DNA of 64,000 nucleotides from Kordiimonadales bacterium (lineage in GTDB: Bacteria > Pseudomonadota > Alphaproteobacteria > Sphingomonadales > Kordiimonadaceae): assembly GCA_015485385.1 (NCBI GenBank), contig WFTS01000149.1, positions 1 to 64,000 of the forward strand, in the 5' to 3' direction. Both the position numbers and the translations under genes were made by a program. The notes beneath the pieces were generated by a model. The model was not told the DNA's origin. It saw only the letters and a program-made list of their open reading frames with translations, and made no database searches. Each line of letters opens with the position of its first letter. Position 1 is the first letter of the stretch. Shown one piece after another: positions 26,297 to 35,030 of the stretch.

Positions 26297-28813
26297 TTAA
26301 AATTGACGTTCTATGAAAATGCCGAAGGTTCTTGGTTGGGGCGGAGTTATCTGGCGCCGTTGTCTGAAGCTAAAGCCATTGCCAAAAGCGAAGGTGTTTG
26401 CTTGAGAATCTGTTAAATTTTTAGCATAAAGGCCGAGCTTCCAATCTTGGGCTATGAATTGAATTTTGGCGTTTAAAATGCCGTAATCTCCCATTGGGGC
26501 TGACGTGGCTTCGCTAAAGCTAAGCTTGGATTTTCCAATATAGCGATAATCAACGGATGCGGTTGCTGTCCAATTGGTGCTCAGATTAAACTGATAGAGC
26601 GCTGCAATACTGGCGGTGTTTTCAGGGATCGTCGGTAAGCGGTCCCCAGCTTTTACCTGTAAAAAAACATTGTCGTCGGACAGTTTGCTTTCGTTCCAAA
26701 AGAAAGATCCTCGAAGTTCTAGGTTTTGCAAGGGCCGTGCAAAAAATTCGATTTCGTAGCCAAGGCTTCGCGCTTCTCCAATGTTTGTTACAAATGGCAG
26801 TCCGGAGGCTCCAATTTGGTCAGACTGAATATTAGACCACTGAACGTAAAAAGCGGAAATATTGAAAGATAAATCGCGGTTCAACCAATAGGACTTTAAG
26901 CCAATTTCATAATTTACTAAATTGTCGGATTGGAAAGCGCGGCTGTTAAATTTATCTCGGATATCTTCATCGGGTTCAGCGGCTGCAAGCGCTTCTAGTG
27001 GAGTATTTATATTGATACCACCAACCCGGTACCCAACGGAAATTTGCGCGTAATTTTGAATGTCTTTGGACCATTCATACCGCACTGCAATTTTAGGTAT
27101 CACTTTGTTGGTCAGTCGTTTTTTGATAATATTTTGTTCATCAACGCCAGACACAAAACGAGATCTATACTCTAGCTTTAAACTATTGCGTGAGTATCTA
27201 AGCCCGCCTGTAAAACTGAGTTTTTTTGTTGTCTGGTAAACCATTTCTCCAAAGAAAGCTGTATCTTGCGTTGTTTCTTTTCTTCTATCAGCCAGAAAAA
27301 CATTTATCTCAGGTGTGTCAGATCCAAATGCCAAAAGGGAGCGAGTGCTCTGTTTCCTATGCAGAAAATATAGCCCAAATAGCCACTGAATCCGCGGCCC
27401 CAGTTTTCCGTGCAAGCGGGTCTCTTGGCTGAAGGTAAGAATATCGTCGTGTGTGAAATATGCCCGAACATTTTTGCCGAGGGGAGACTTTGTAAGCATT
27501 TCATCAGCCAGCTCGGATAAGCCACTGTCGAATAAGATAAGATCAGAATTACCGTCGAGGGTGTCGAGGAAAGCCTGCCCACTAGAAGCATCTGATGTTT
27601 CTTTAAGGGACCGTTTTACAAGGGCCGTGGCGCTGGTCAACTTCATAGACCCAAGCTTCCCCTTTAACGTTAAACCTGCTTGCAGAAATGTATCGTCGTA
27701 GGGTTCTTGTATTTGTAGGTTGCGCTTATTGCGGCCTTGGTCTTCAAAATAATATTGAGAATCGTCATAGCGAATTGATTGGTATGTTCCTGTTGCGTCT
27801 AGTGTCCAATTTGGACTAAGGCGCCACCGAAGAGCGGGGCGTATGCCGTAAATCTCCAATTTGTTGACGTTAGAAATCTTTTGCAGGGTATCGTCTATAT
27901 AACCGTCGCGCATGTCGGCATAGGCTGAGATACGAAACCCGAGGGAGTTTGCTATGATGGGCGCGTTAAATACCGCATCTAAAATGGAATTCGGCCCGCC
28001 GCCCTCTGTGTAGGACGCACCAAGCCGGACCGCACCGCTGTGCTCTTTAAGGTTCGGTTTTTTGGAAATTATTCTGTAAAGGCCACCCAATGAGCCAGAA
28101 CCATATAATGTACCTTGTGGACCCCGAACCAATTCAACACGTTCGACATCAAAAAGGCGTATATCAGGGTTGGTGTCGTTAAAATTGATGGGTGTTTCAT
28201 CAATATAGACCCCGACCATAGACTGTGTTCTATCAGAAAACGGACCATCGGAAAGCCCGCGTAAAAATATTTTATTACGCCCTGGCCCCAGATTGGTTGT
28301 GGAAACACCAGCTAAATACGGCGCCAAGGATTGTAGATCAAAAGCGTCGAGGTCTTCGAGGGTTAGTGCGGAAACACCAGAGACACTAATTGGCAGTGCA
28401 AAGTTTGTTTCTGGTCGCTTTGTAGCTGTGATGGTGAGATTTTCGATAATATCGGGGCGTTTTGTAAGTTTGTCTGTTTTGGGGGAGGCTGGGCTTTCTT
28501 GCGGCTGATATATTTGAACGCTGTTTGGTCCGACAAACCTATACATTAGGCCTGTTCCTGCAAGAATTGCCCGCAGAGAGGCTTCTTTTGAGATATGGTT
28601 CTGTGTCCCTCTTGAGGGAATAGTTTTTAAATCAAGACCTGAAAAATCAATTGATATTTGCGCGACTTCAGCAAAATCGAGCAGGGCTTTTTCAAGAGGC
28701 TGTGCCTGTATTTCAAAGAAGGGTGCTTGCGTAGAAAATGCGCTTGGTGCCATGCCCAACACGGCCACAGATAATATACCCCAAAATAATTTGGCTCTGA
28801 GAAAAAATGGCAC
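26297..28813 (-). CDS. TonB-dependent receptor with STN signalling domain
   Basis: An outer-membrane transporter of the FecA/transducer type, 838 aa. After the signal peptide (ending near AFSTQA) comes an STN domain (residues about 30-105, FEIQAQPLEKALLDFAEVAQISIDFSG). It touches a FecR-type anti-sigma protein. The plug follows (about 125-250, ITATKRPETNFALPISVSG...YGSGSLGGLYRI), then a 22-strand-type barrel ending in the usual aromatic F. The start is GTG. It is third in a fecI-fecR-receptor order, the standard cell-surface signalling arrangement. Substrate (siderophore, glycan or other) cannot be told. Confidence 0.92.
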   Translation of the reverse strand: MPFFLRAKLFWGILSVAVLGMAPSAFSTQAPFFEIQAQPLEKALLDFAEVAQISIDFSGLDLKTIPSRGTQNHISKEASLRAILAGTGLMYRFVGPNSVQIYQPQESPASPKTDKLTKRPDIIENLTITATKRPETNFALPISVSGVSALTLEDLDAFDLQSLAPYLAGVSTTNLGPGRNKIFLRGLSDGPFSDRTQSMVGVYIDETPINFNDTNPDIRLFDVERVELVRGPQGTLYGSGSLGGLYRIISKKPNLKEHSGAVRLGASYTEGGGPNSILDAVFNAPIIANSLGFRISAYADMRDGYIDDTLQKISNVNKLEIYGIRPALRWRLSPNWTLDATGTYQSIRYDDSQYYFEDQGRNKRNLQIQEPYDDTFLQAGLTLKGKLGSMKLTSATALVKRSLKETSDASSGQAFLDTLDGNSDLILFDSGLSELADEMLTKSPLGKNVRAYFTHDDILTFSQETRLHGKLGPRIQWLFGLYFLHRKQSTRSLLAFGSDTPEINVFLADRRKETTQDTAFFGEMVYQTTKKLSFTGGLRYSRNSLKLEYRSRFVSGVDEQNIIKKRLTNKVIPKIAVRYEWSKDIQNYAQISVGYRVGGININTPLEALAAAEPDEDIRDKFNSRAFQSDNLVNYEIGLKSYWLNRDLSFNISAFYVQWSNIQSDQIGASGLPFVTNIGEARSLGYEIEFFARPLQNLELRGSFFWNESKLSDDNVFLQVKAGDRLPTIPENTASIAALYQFNLSTNWTATASVDYRYIGKSKLSFSEATSAPMGDYGILNAKIQFIAQDWKLGLYAKNLTDSQANTFAFGNGFSFRQRRQITPPQPRTFGIFIERQF

Positions 28814-28825
28814 GGATTAACTCTC

Positions 28826-29857
28826 TTACTTGGTATCAAGTAAAATCGATGAACCAGTAACATGGATATTCAGCGAAAGAAATTGCGCGAGCTGTTTGCT
28901 CATTGTTTCAGAATTAGAAACAACCAACGCGCCAGAAAAATTTCTGGTTTTAAGGCTGGCATCACCGAGAGTTATTTGGGTCGCTGGAAATAGTTGATCA
29001 ATCGAGGCGACCACTTTGTCAAGGGGCGCATCTTTGAACACCAGAACACCCTCTTTCCACGCACCAATAGTGCGAGGGTCTACCGCATTTAATATTGGGT
29101 CAGGGTTTGCGGTTTGGAATTCAACCGTGATACCCGGTTCAAGAAGAATTGGGGCAGATTTTTTAATTTCCGAAGCCCGCATAGCCACAGATACAAGGCC
29201 TTTATTAACGGCAACGCGTTCAAGGCCAGCAAGATTAACAACCTCAAAGCGCGTACCGACAACCCTTACCTGATGATCACTAAAGTTAACATAAAAGGGC
29301 TTTGAATTATCCGAGACAACATCGAAAAAAGCCCGTCCTTTTGGTAGGTCAACAATGCGGGCACCATCTTTGATTGTGAAGGTCATTTCTGACCCCATAA
29401 ACATGGAAACACGTGATCCATCGGCCAGTTTCACTGTCTCAATGCGGTCGGTGTTTGCCCTAAAATAATGTGGTGTTGACGGATTATCATAAAGAGCGGT
29501 GTTTGGAAGAATGGCGATAAAAGCCATCGCAGCCACTGCTGCTGCCGTGATCGCATATTGTGGCCATGTCAATTGACTGAAAATAGTACGCCAGCCTTTA
29601 TGACCATGCGTTTTTGGACTTTCCGAGTTGAAGACATCAGAAAACATAGTGCGGGCTGCAGCTTCAAAAATAGAGGCAGATTTCACCGTCTCGGCAACCT
29701 GTTCATAAGCGAGAAGGTGGGTGGGATCTTCAAGCAACCAATCTGCATGCTGTTGAATGTCACGATCAGTTGCCTCCGCGCCGTGGATGCGCAGATACCA
29801 TGCAGACGCGCGGTCTAACATTATAGAAGTGCCGTGGTTTAAATCTATTTTTGACAT
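28826..29857 (-). CDS. FecR-type anti-sigma factor
   Basis: A 343-residue inner-membrane regulator. The cytoplasmic N-terminal domain (DRASAWYLRIHGAEATDRDIQQHADWLLEDPTHLLAYEQV) is the DUF4880 anti-sigma region. One transmembrane segment lies near residues 100-118 (YAITAAAVAAMAFIAILP). The periplasmic FecR domain (DRIETVKLADGSRVSMFMGSEMTF...GRAFFDVVSD...VRVVGTRFEV) is followed by a C-terminal STN-like/DUF4974 module (PLDKVVASIDQLFPATQI). It transmits receptor occupancy to the sigma factor upstream. It lies 12 bp before the receptor gene. Confidence 0.92.
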   Translation of the reverse strand: MSKIDLNHGTSIMLDRASAWYLRIHGAEATDRDIQQHADWLLEDPTHLLAYEQVAETVKSASIFEAAARTMFSDVFNSESPKTHGHKGWRTIFSQLTWPQYAITAAAVAAMAFIAILPNTALYDNPSTPHYFRANTDRIETVKLADGSRVSMFMGSEMTFTIKDGARIVDLPKGRAFFDVVSDNSKPFYVNFSDHQVRVVGTRFEVVNLAGLERVAVNKGLVSVAMRASEIKKSAPILLEPGITVEFQTANPDPILNAVDPRTIGAWKEGVLVFKDAPLDKVVASIDQLFPATQITLGDASLKTRNFSGALVVSNSETMSKQLAQFLSLNIHVTGSSILLDTK

Positions 29858-29927
29858 AATTATTATCTCACCGACCTACTATATAATACGGAGACACATT
29901 AAACGTACCTCCATATCCGACAGCCTG

Positions 29928-30494
29928 TTAGGGCCTTTTTATTTTTGCTAAGGCTTTTATCGCCCGTATCATATGTTTTTCAATTGTGCTTTGGGGGATG
30001 TTTGTTCGGACTGAAACTTCGGCGTGTGTTAAGCCTTCAAATCTATGCAATAGGAAAATCCTTTGTGTTTTTTCAGGCATAGTATTTAACACGTCGATAG
30101 CCACACGAACTTGCTGTTTTGCAGATAATATACGGGCGGGATCAACGCTCTCGGTAGACGATAGTTCGACATCGGCCCCCGCAGTGTATAGTTTAGCCCA
30201 AGCATCCTCTCTGGATACCCTCGCGTTTTTTTCACGAAACCTGTCTATTATTAAATTAGTTGCTATTCGCACCAAAAGGGCTTCGGGTGCAGAGACCTCT
30301 TGCTCACTATATTTCTTTTGAAAACGCATGAAAGCTTCTTGGACAATATCCTCGGCTTCGCCTTGATCTTTTATGCGCGAAAGAGCAAAGCGTATCAGAG
30401 AGGGCCGCTGCAAACGAAAGAGGTCCTCAATAGAGCGCTTTAGGGTGTGTGAGCGGTCTTTGTTCAAGTCTATAACTTTCGCCGAATCAAGCAT
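29928..30494 (-). CDS. ECF sigma factor, FecI-like
   Basis: A 188-residue extracytoplasmic-function sigma factor. Region 2 is FRLQRPSLIRFALSRIKDQGEAEDIVQEAFMRFQ and region 4 is LLHRFEGLTHAEVSVRTNIPQSTIEKHMIRAIKAL, with the FecI-like spacing. It is followed 70 bp later by the fecR-like gene and the TonB receptor, which it presumably activates. Confidence 0.92.
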   Translation of the reverse strand: MLDSAKVIDLNKDRSHTLKRSIEDLFRLQRPSLIRFALSRIKDQGEAEDIVQEAFMRFQKKYSEQEVSAPEALLVRIATNLIIDRFREKNARVSREDAWAKLYTAGADVELSSTESVDPARILSAKQQVRVAIDVLNTMPEKTQRIFLLHRFEGLTHAEVSVRTNIPQSTIEKHMIRAIKALAKIKRP

Positions 30495-30625
30495 GGCGTG
30501 AGCTTAACGAAAAGAACGGCATTAAAATACCCCACGTTTTCCTGAATAGCATTTTTTGTTGGAGGTGTTGAATTGCCATGTCCGTTGTTCAGACAGTGTA
30601 AGATAACATCATTGGAGTGAACACC

Positions 30626-31789
30626 ATGACAACAACAGAAAAATCCATAAAAGTAGCGATTATTGGCCTTGGAAATTGCGCTAGTTCGTTAATTCAGGGC
30701 ATCTACTATTATGGTGACGATGCAAACGGTGAAGCCTCAGGCTTAATGCATGCAGAGTTGGGCGGATATAAACCTTCTGATATTCAAATTGTGGCAGCTT
30801 ATGACATTGATACGCGTAAGGTCGGCAAAGATGTGTCGGAAGCCTTGTTTGTAGCACCAAATTGCACAGCCGTTTTTCAATCCGATGTGCCTTTTCAGGA
30901 TGTGACTGTGAAGATGGGTAATATTCTTGATGGATATTCGGACCATATGGAAGGCTACCCTGATGGGCGGCGGTTTATGCCAAGTGATGCTGTTCAGTCC
31001 AGCAAAGAAGATGTTGTACGCCACCTGCAAGATACGGGCGTTGATGTTATGATGAATTATTTGCCTGTCGGTAGCCAAAAGGCCACCGAGTTTTATGCGG
31101 AATGTGCGCTTGAAGCGGGTGTTGCTTTTGTAAACAACATCCCTGTTTTCATCGCAAGCAACCCTGAATGGGCGGATAGGTTTGAAAAAGCAGGCCTGCC
31201 GGTTATTGGGGACGATATTAAAGCCCAACTTGGTGCGACAATTGTACACCGTGTTTTGACAGACCTCTTTGCCAAGCGCGGCGTTGCGATGGACCGGACT
31301 TATCAGTTGAACACTGGCGGTAACACTGATTTTCTCAATATGAAAAATCAAAACCGGTTGGAATCGAAAAAAGAAAGCAAGACCGAAGCTGTACAGTCTG
31401 TCGCCGCAAGCCGCATTGACGATGAAAATATTCATGTTGGGCCAAGTGATTATGTGGCTTGGCAAAATGATAATAAGGTGTGCTTCCTGCGTATGGAAGG
31501 GCGGCTTTTTGGCGATGTGCCTATGAACCTAGAACTTCGTCTTTCTGTTGAAGATTCGCCAAATTCTGCGGGCGTAGCCATTGACACAATTCGCTGTGCC
31601 AAAGTTGCGTTGGACCGTGGACAGGCAGGCGCAATTGAAGGCCCGTCGGCATTCTTTTGCAAACACCCTCCAACACAACATACCGACGATGTTGCTCGCT
31701 TGATGACTGAAGCCTTCATTGAAGGTGGCCATGTCTCAACTGTTTCCATTTCCGCTGGTGATAAACAAGCCATAGCGGAAGCAGGCTAA
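30626..31789 (+). CDS. myo-Inositol-3-phosphate synthase
   Basis: An NAD-dependent enzyme converting glucose-6-phosphate to inositol-3-phosphate, the committed step of inositol synthesis. The prokaryotic-type MIPS pattern is clear: Rossmann start VAIIGLGNCASSLIQGIYYY, then NYLPVGSQKATEFYAECALEAG, GLPVIGDDIKAQLGATIVHR and NTGGNTDFLNM. I place the start at the ATG (30626) with GGAG 8 nt upstream, rather than the GTG at 30617 that overlaps that ribosome site. The length is 387 aa. It heads a plus-strand run with a CDP-alcohol phosphotransferase and a flippase, suggesting the inositol is built into a lipid or exported conjugate. Confidence 0.93.
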   Translation: MTTTEKSIKVAIIGLGNCASSLIQGIYYYGDDANGEASGLMHAELGGYKPSDIQIVAAYDIDTRKVGKDVSEALFVAPNCTAVFQSDVPFQDVTVKMGNILDGYSDHMEGYPDGRRFMPSDAVQSSKEDVVRHLQDTGVDVMMNYLPVGSQKATEFYAECALEAGVAFVNNIPVFIASNPEWADRFEKAGLPVIGDDIKAQLGATIVHRVLTDLFAKRGVAMDRTYQLNTGGNTDFLNMKNQNRLESKKESKTEAVQSVAASRIDDENIHVGPSDYVAWQNDNKVCFLRMEGRLFGDVPMNLELRLSVEDSPNSAGVAIDTIRCAKVALDRGQAGAIEGPSAFFCKHPPTQHTDDVARLMTEAFIEGGHVSTVSISAGDKQAIAEAG

Positions 31790-31875
31790 ACTTTTAGCCA
31801 AGACCCTTTTGTCAAAACCGCAGTGTAACTGAAATTAAATCGCTTCGGTTAATGACATTTGATTAAGGAAGCATA

Positions 31876-32784
31876 ATGACACTACAGCTTGTAGGAGACG
31901 CGCAAGAGGAAGGCAAAGCCCATGAATATGGGCGGCCGACCTCAATAGAGGATGCGTCAAACCGCTATTTTATCCATCCTATTTCTGATTGGATTGTGGC
32001 TGTAGGCATCAAATTTAGCTTAAGCCCAAACTTTGTTTCTCTGTTGGGCTTGGGCTGCGGTGTGTTGTCTGGGTTTCTCTATTATCAGTTGCCGCAACCG
32101 GCATTTGTCTTTGGGGCTTTCTTGGCCATGCTTGGTTGGCATGTTCTAGACGGCGCGGATGGCCGGCTGGCGCGAGCCACTGGAAAGACAAGTGCTTTTG
32201 GGCGCATTATTGACGGCATCTGTGATCATTTAGTGTTTGGTGCGGTTTATATCGCACTTGCACTTCACCTGATTGAAACAGGCTACCCTGCCGGCGTTTG
32301 GTGGTTGGTGATTGGTGCGGGTATTTCTCACGGAATTCAAGCCGCCGCCTATGAAGAACGGCGGCAAAAATATCAGCGCCGTATGGACGGTATCGCCCGA
32401 GATCAAGTTCAAGAAAGCCTTTTGGTCGTGAACGGTAAGACGTCCAAGCTTGCTGGATTCTATGATAAAATGCAAAAACTGATGGGTGGTAGTCCCTCTG
32501 GGTTGGATACAAAGCTCGCGGCACTGAATACCACAAGTGATGGCAAACAGTTGGCGGCGTCTCTTGTTGCAAGGACAACCCCAATGGTGAAGGCGTGGGG
32601 CTTGTTGAATGCAAATAATCGAACCTTTTTGATCTTTGTCTTTGCCTTGATAGGGCAACCGGCTCTATTTTTTGCTTTTGAATTGCTGGTGCTGAATTTT
32701 GTGTTGTTTGTTTTGTTGGTGGCGGAACGGCAAATGGAAAAAATGTTGGCACTTGAGGCGAATATATCTCAAGTGCCCGGATAG
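31876..32784 (+). CDS. CDP-alcohol phosphatidyltransferase family protein
   Basis: An integral membrane enzyme of the CDP-alcohol phosphotransferase family. The full catalytic signature D-x2-D-G-x2-A-R-x8-G-x3-D-x3-D is present (DGADGRLARATGKTSAFGRI then IDGICD) at about residues 93-118. The 302-aa length exceeds simple phosphatidylglycerophosphate synthases (about 200 aa) because of a charged loop (EERRQKYQRRMDGIARDQVQES) and an amphipathic insert. Coming directly after inositol-phosphate synthase, it most likely uses inositol phosphate with CDP-diacylglycerol, or CDP-inositol with another acceptor. Which of these cannot be read from the motif. Confidence 0.88.
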   Translation: MTLQLVGDAQEEGKAHEYGRPTSIEDASNRYFIHPISDWIVAVGIKFSLSPNFVSLLGLGCGVLSGFLYYQLPQPAFVFGAFLAMLGWHVLDGADGRLARATGKTSAFGRIIDGICDHLVFGAVYIALALHLIETGYPAGVWWLVIGAGISHGIQAAAYEERRQKYQRRMDGIARDQVQESLLVVNGKTSKLAGFYDKMQKLMGGSPSGLDTKLAALNTTSDGKQLAASLVARTTPMVKAWGLLNANNRTFLIFVFALIGQPALFFAFELLVLNFVLFVLLVAERQMEKMLALEANISQVPG

Positions 32785-32790
32785 GGTTCG

Positions 32791-34266
32791 ATGGGAGCAA
32801 CTAACGATATAAAAGACATCCTTCGCGGTGCTTTGGCTTCCCTGCTTGGGTTTGGCGGGCGTCTACTTGCCAGACTTTCCCTTATGGTCGTGGCTGGCCA
32901 ACTTTACGGCGCAGTGTCGTTGGGGCTTTTAGGTCAAGTTGCAGCAATCACTGAAATATTGGCAGCAATTGCCGTCTTTGGTTTGAAACGAAGCCTTCTG
33001 GACATGTTAAGTGCTGATAATGCAGGGGGGGGCAGCGATAGCGATGCCCTGCGCCTTATAAAAGAGGCCCTTGTTTCTTCCCTGATTGTTGCAGCTTTGT
33101 TATCTGCCCTTTTTGGTATGTGTTGGCCGCTTCTTTTCCCAAATGATACGATGCCGCTTCTTTTGTATTTGGCGATCCCATGCATTGTAATTGCAGAGGT
33201 TGGCGGAACGGCGATACGCTATAAACGTGTGATCCGCTGGGAAGTGATTGCCCGAGGAATAATGGAACCTTGGGCATTTTTTATTGCGGCTCTTGTTTTT
33301 TACACACTCGGCTTTTCAAAAAGCGGATTGATTTCGGGATATGCTATCTCTGCTGCTGGGGCTGCCGTCGGCATAGCCATCGGATTGAACCGCGCTTTTG
33401 GGCTTCGAAAATTATTGGGTGCTAAAATACGACTAAGTGCTCTCTATCAAATCCCCATTAAAAGCTTGCCTGTCGGCATAACCGATATTGGTATCATGGG
33501 GTTTCGGCGCCTTGATATTTTAGTTTTATCTTTGGTAGCGGGTCATCAGGTAACGGGTATTTATTATATGGCACAGCAGATAGTGACTGTGCCGCACAAG
33601 GTGTATCAATTGTTTGAGCCAATGATGGCACCGGTTCTTGCCAAACTTCATCATCAATCAAAATCAAAAACTATTGGTGCGAAGTTGGCGGGATTTTGTC
33701 GTTGGGTTTTCACCATTCAGCTTGCAATCACCGTGCCTTTCATACTGTTTTCTGGTGAATTGATGGGGGTATTTGGCAGCCAATTCGCGGCAGGGGCTTT
33801 GGTTCTTGGCGCGCTCTTAATCGCTGAATTGCTTGATGGAAGCTTTGCTCTTACAGAAATTGCTCTTGTATTCGCCAAACCTAAGGTTCCCCCCAAACTA
33901 ATATTAATGGCTTTGGCGATTGAGCTGGCGGCAATTTATGTTCTTGCAGCTCGTTGGGGGGCTGAAGGTGCGGCCATCGGATATTTGGTGGCGATGGCAA
34001 GCCTAGCTTGCGCGCGGCTGTTTATGCTTAAAAAACATCTTGGTATTTCAATCATCGGGCGGGCGTTTTTGGTGCCGATCTCTTTTGGAATTGTGATAGC
34101 GACAGCTTTAACGATTGTTCGCTCGTTCTGGCCCATGACAGAGGCCATTATGTTTGGTCCCGCCATCATTATTTCGATCGTTTTATTTATGGGGTCAGTG
34201 CGGCTTTTGGCGCTTACGTCAGATGACAAGCTGATTTTGCAACAGCTAAAAACAGCACAGCGTTAG
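32791..34266 (+). CDS. Polysaccharide/lipid-type flippase (MOP superfamily)
   Basis: A 491-residue polytopic membrane protein with about 12-14 hydrophobic segments, of the Wzx/MATE-like oligosaccharide flippase family (FGGRLLARLSLMVVAGQLYGAVSLGLLGQVAAI; SLPVGITDIGIMGFRRLDILVLSLVAG). These proteins flip lipid-linked saccharides across the inner membrane. It starts 6 bp after the CDP-alcohol phosphotransferase gene, so the two are co-transcribed and an inositol-containing lipid is a candidate substrate. Confidence 0.82.
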   Translation: MGATNDIKDILRGALASLLGFGGRLLARLSLMVVAGQLYGAVSLGLLGQVAAITEILAAIAVFGLKRSLLDMLSADNAGGGSDSDALRLIKEALVSSLIVAALLSALFGMCWPLLFPNDTMPLLLYLAIPCIVIAEVGGTAIRYKRVIRWEVIARGIMEPWAFFIAALVFYTLGFSKSGLISGYAISAAGAAVGIAIGLNRAFGLRKLLGAKIRLSALYQIPIKSLPVGITDIGIMGFRRLDILVLSLVAGHQVTGIYYMAQQIVTVPHKVYQLFEPMMAPVLAKLHHQSKSKTIGAKLAGFCRWVFTIQLAITVPFILFSGELMGVFGSQFAAGALVLGALLIAELLDGSFALTEIALVFAKPKVPPKLILMALAIELAAIYVLAARWGAEGAAIGYLVAMASLACARLFMLKKHLGISIIGRAFLVPISFGIVIATALTIVRSFWPMTEAIMFGPAIIISIVLFMGSVRLLALTSDDKLILQQLKTAQR

Positions 34267-34288
34267 CACCCCTTAAAACCATACGCCA

Positions 34289-35030
34289 TTAGCGAATGTT
34301 AGAAACTGTATCTCGGTCATTGAGCCAGCGTGTCGCCATTTCGTGCATCTTTGGATCATCGACATCAATCCAAAAGGCGTCCTCAATATTGACACCGATA
34401 GCTTTTTTGTCGGCTGATAATATGCTCATGCCTCCGGATATGGAATAATCATCATTATTGCGCCCGCCTTTTTCAATCGCCTCAAAAAGGGCCGGCCCTG
34501 CAACAAAAATCCCGCAATCATAGGCATTATAGACAGGGAGGCTCTTGCCAATTCCCCTGATATGTTTGCCCCGCAAGCGCACTTTTGTCATCTTCAATGT
34601 CCACATAGGGATTGTCTAACCGTGTATCTACTGCCAAGCCAACCTCATCCTCTTTCAGCGTGGCTGCAAGAAGGCGCTTGTATAAAACAGGCTCTACAAG
34701 ATGGTCACACATCGCAAGACAGAAAGGGCGCGTCAACAATACCGGAGCCGCCTTGAGAACAGAGAGCCCGTTAGGATACATAAAATCTGGATTATGGACG
34801 GTATTAATCTCCCATCCGCGCCGCGCACTTAGGCTTGCCAGAAAAGACGTCAAAATATCAGCGTGATAGCCCGTGACAACAGTTGCCCGCTTGAGGCCCG
34901 CATTGAAGGCGGCGCTGATGGCATGCTCAATCATGGGTATGCCGCCAAGCTCAACAAGTGGCTTTAGGTTACCTTTTGCCCGCAGGCGGGTGCCCATGCC
35001 TGCTGCTACTATCAGTAGGTCTTCGATCAT
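34289..35030 (-). pseudogene. Frameshifted NTP transferase resembling inositol-phosphate cytidylyltransferase
   Basis: Two overlapping ORFs (34527-35030 and 34289-34606) are halves of one nucleotidyltransferase of about 246 aa. The first half has the family start VAAGMGTRLRAKGNLKPLVELGG and MCDHLVEP, a form of the metal-binding Asp motif seen in inositol-1-phosphate cytidylyltransferases. The frame shifts by +1 at a run of four A (T-run 34583-34586): EDDK continues in the other frame as VRLRGKHIRGIGKSLPVYNAYDCG, the expected next strand. Removing one A restores the full protein. It could be a true pseudogene, a recoding site or a sequencing error. It begins directly at the MMPL stop codon (TAAATG), so the two were co-transcribed. 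Confidence 0.8.

Noticed and set aside
24680-31000. Integrative element inserted at tRNA-Arg
   Set aside because: No integrase, transposase or repeat of the tRNA 3' end was found downstream.
30743-31465. 240-codon minus-strand ORF
   Set aside because: It lies wholly inside the inositol-phosphate synthase gene, whose protein is clearly conserved; no protein-like pattern in the antisense frame.
32207-32800. 197-codon minus-strand ORF
   Set aside because: Antisense to the CDP-alcohol phosphotransferase gene; low-complexity, no domain.
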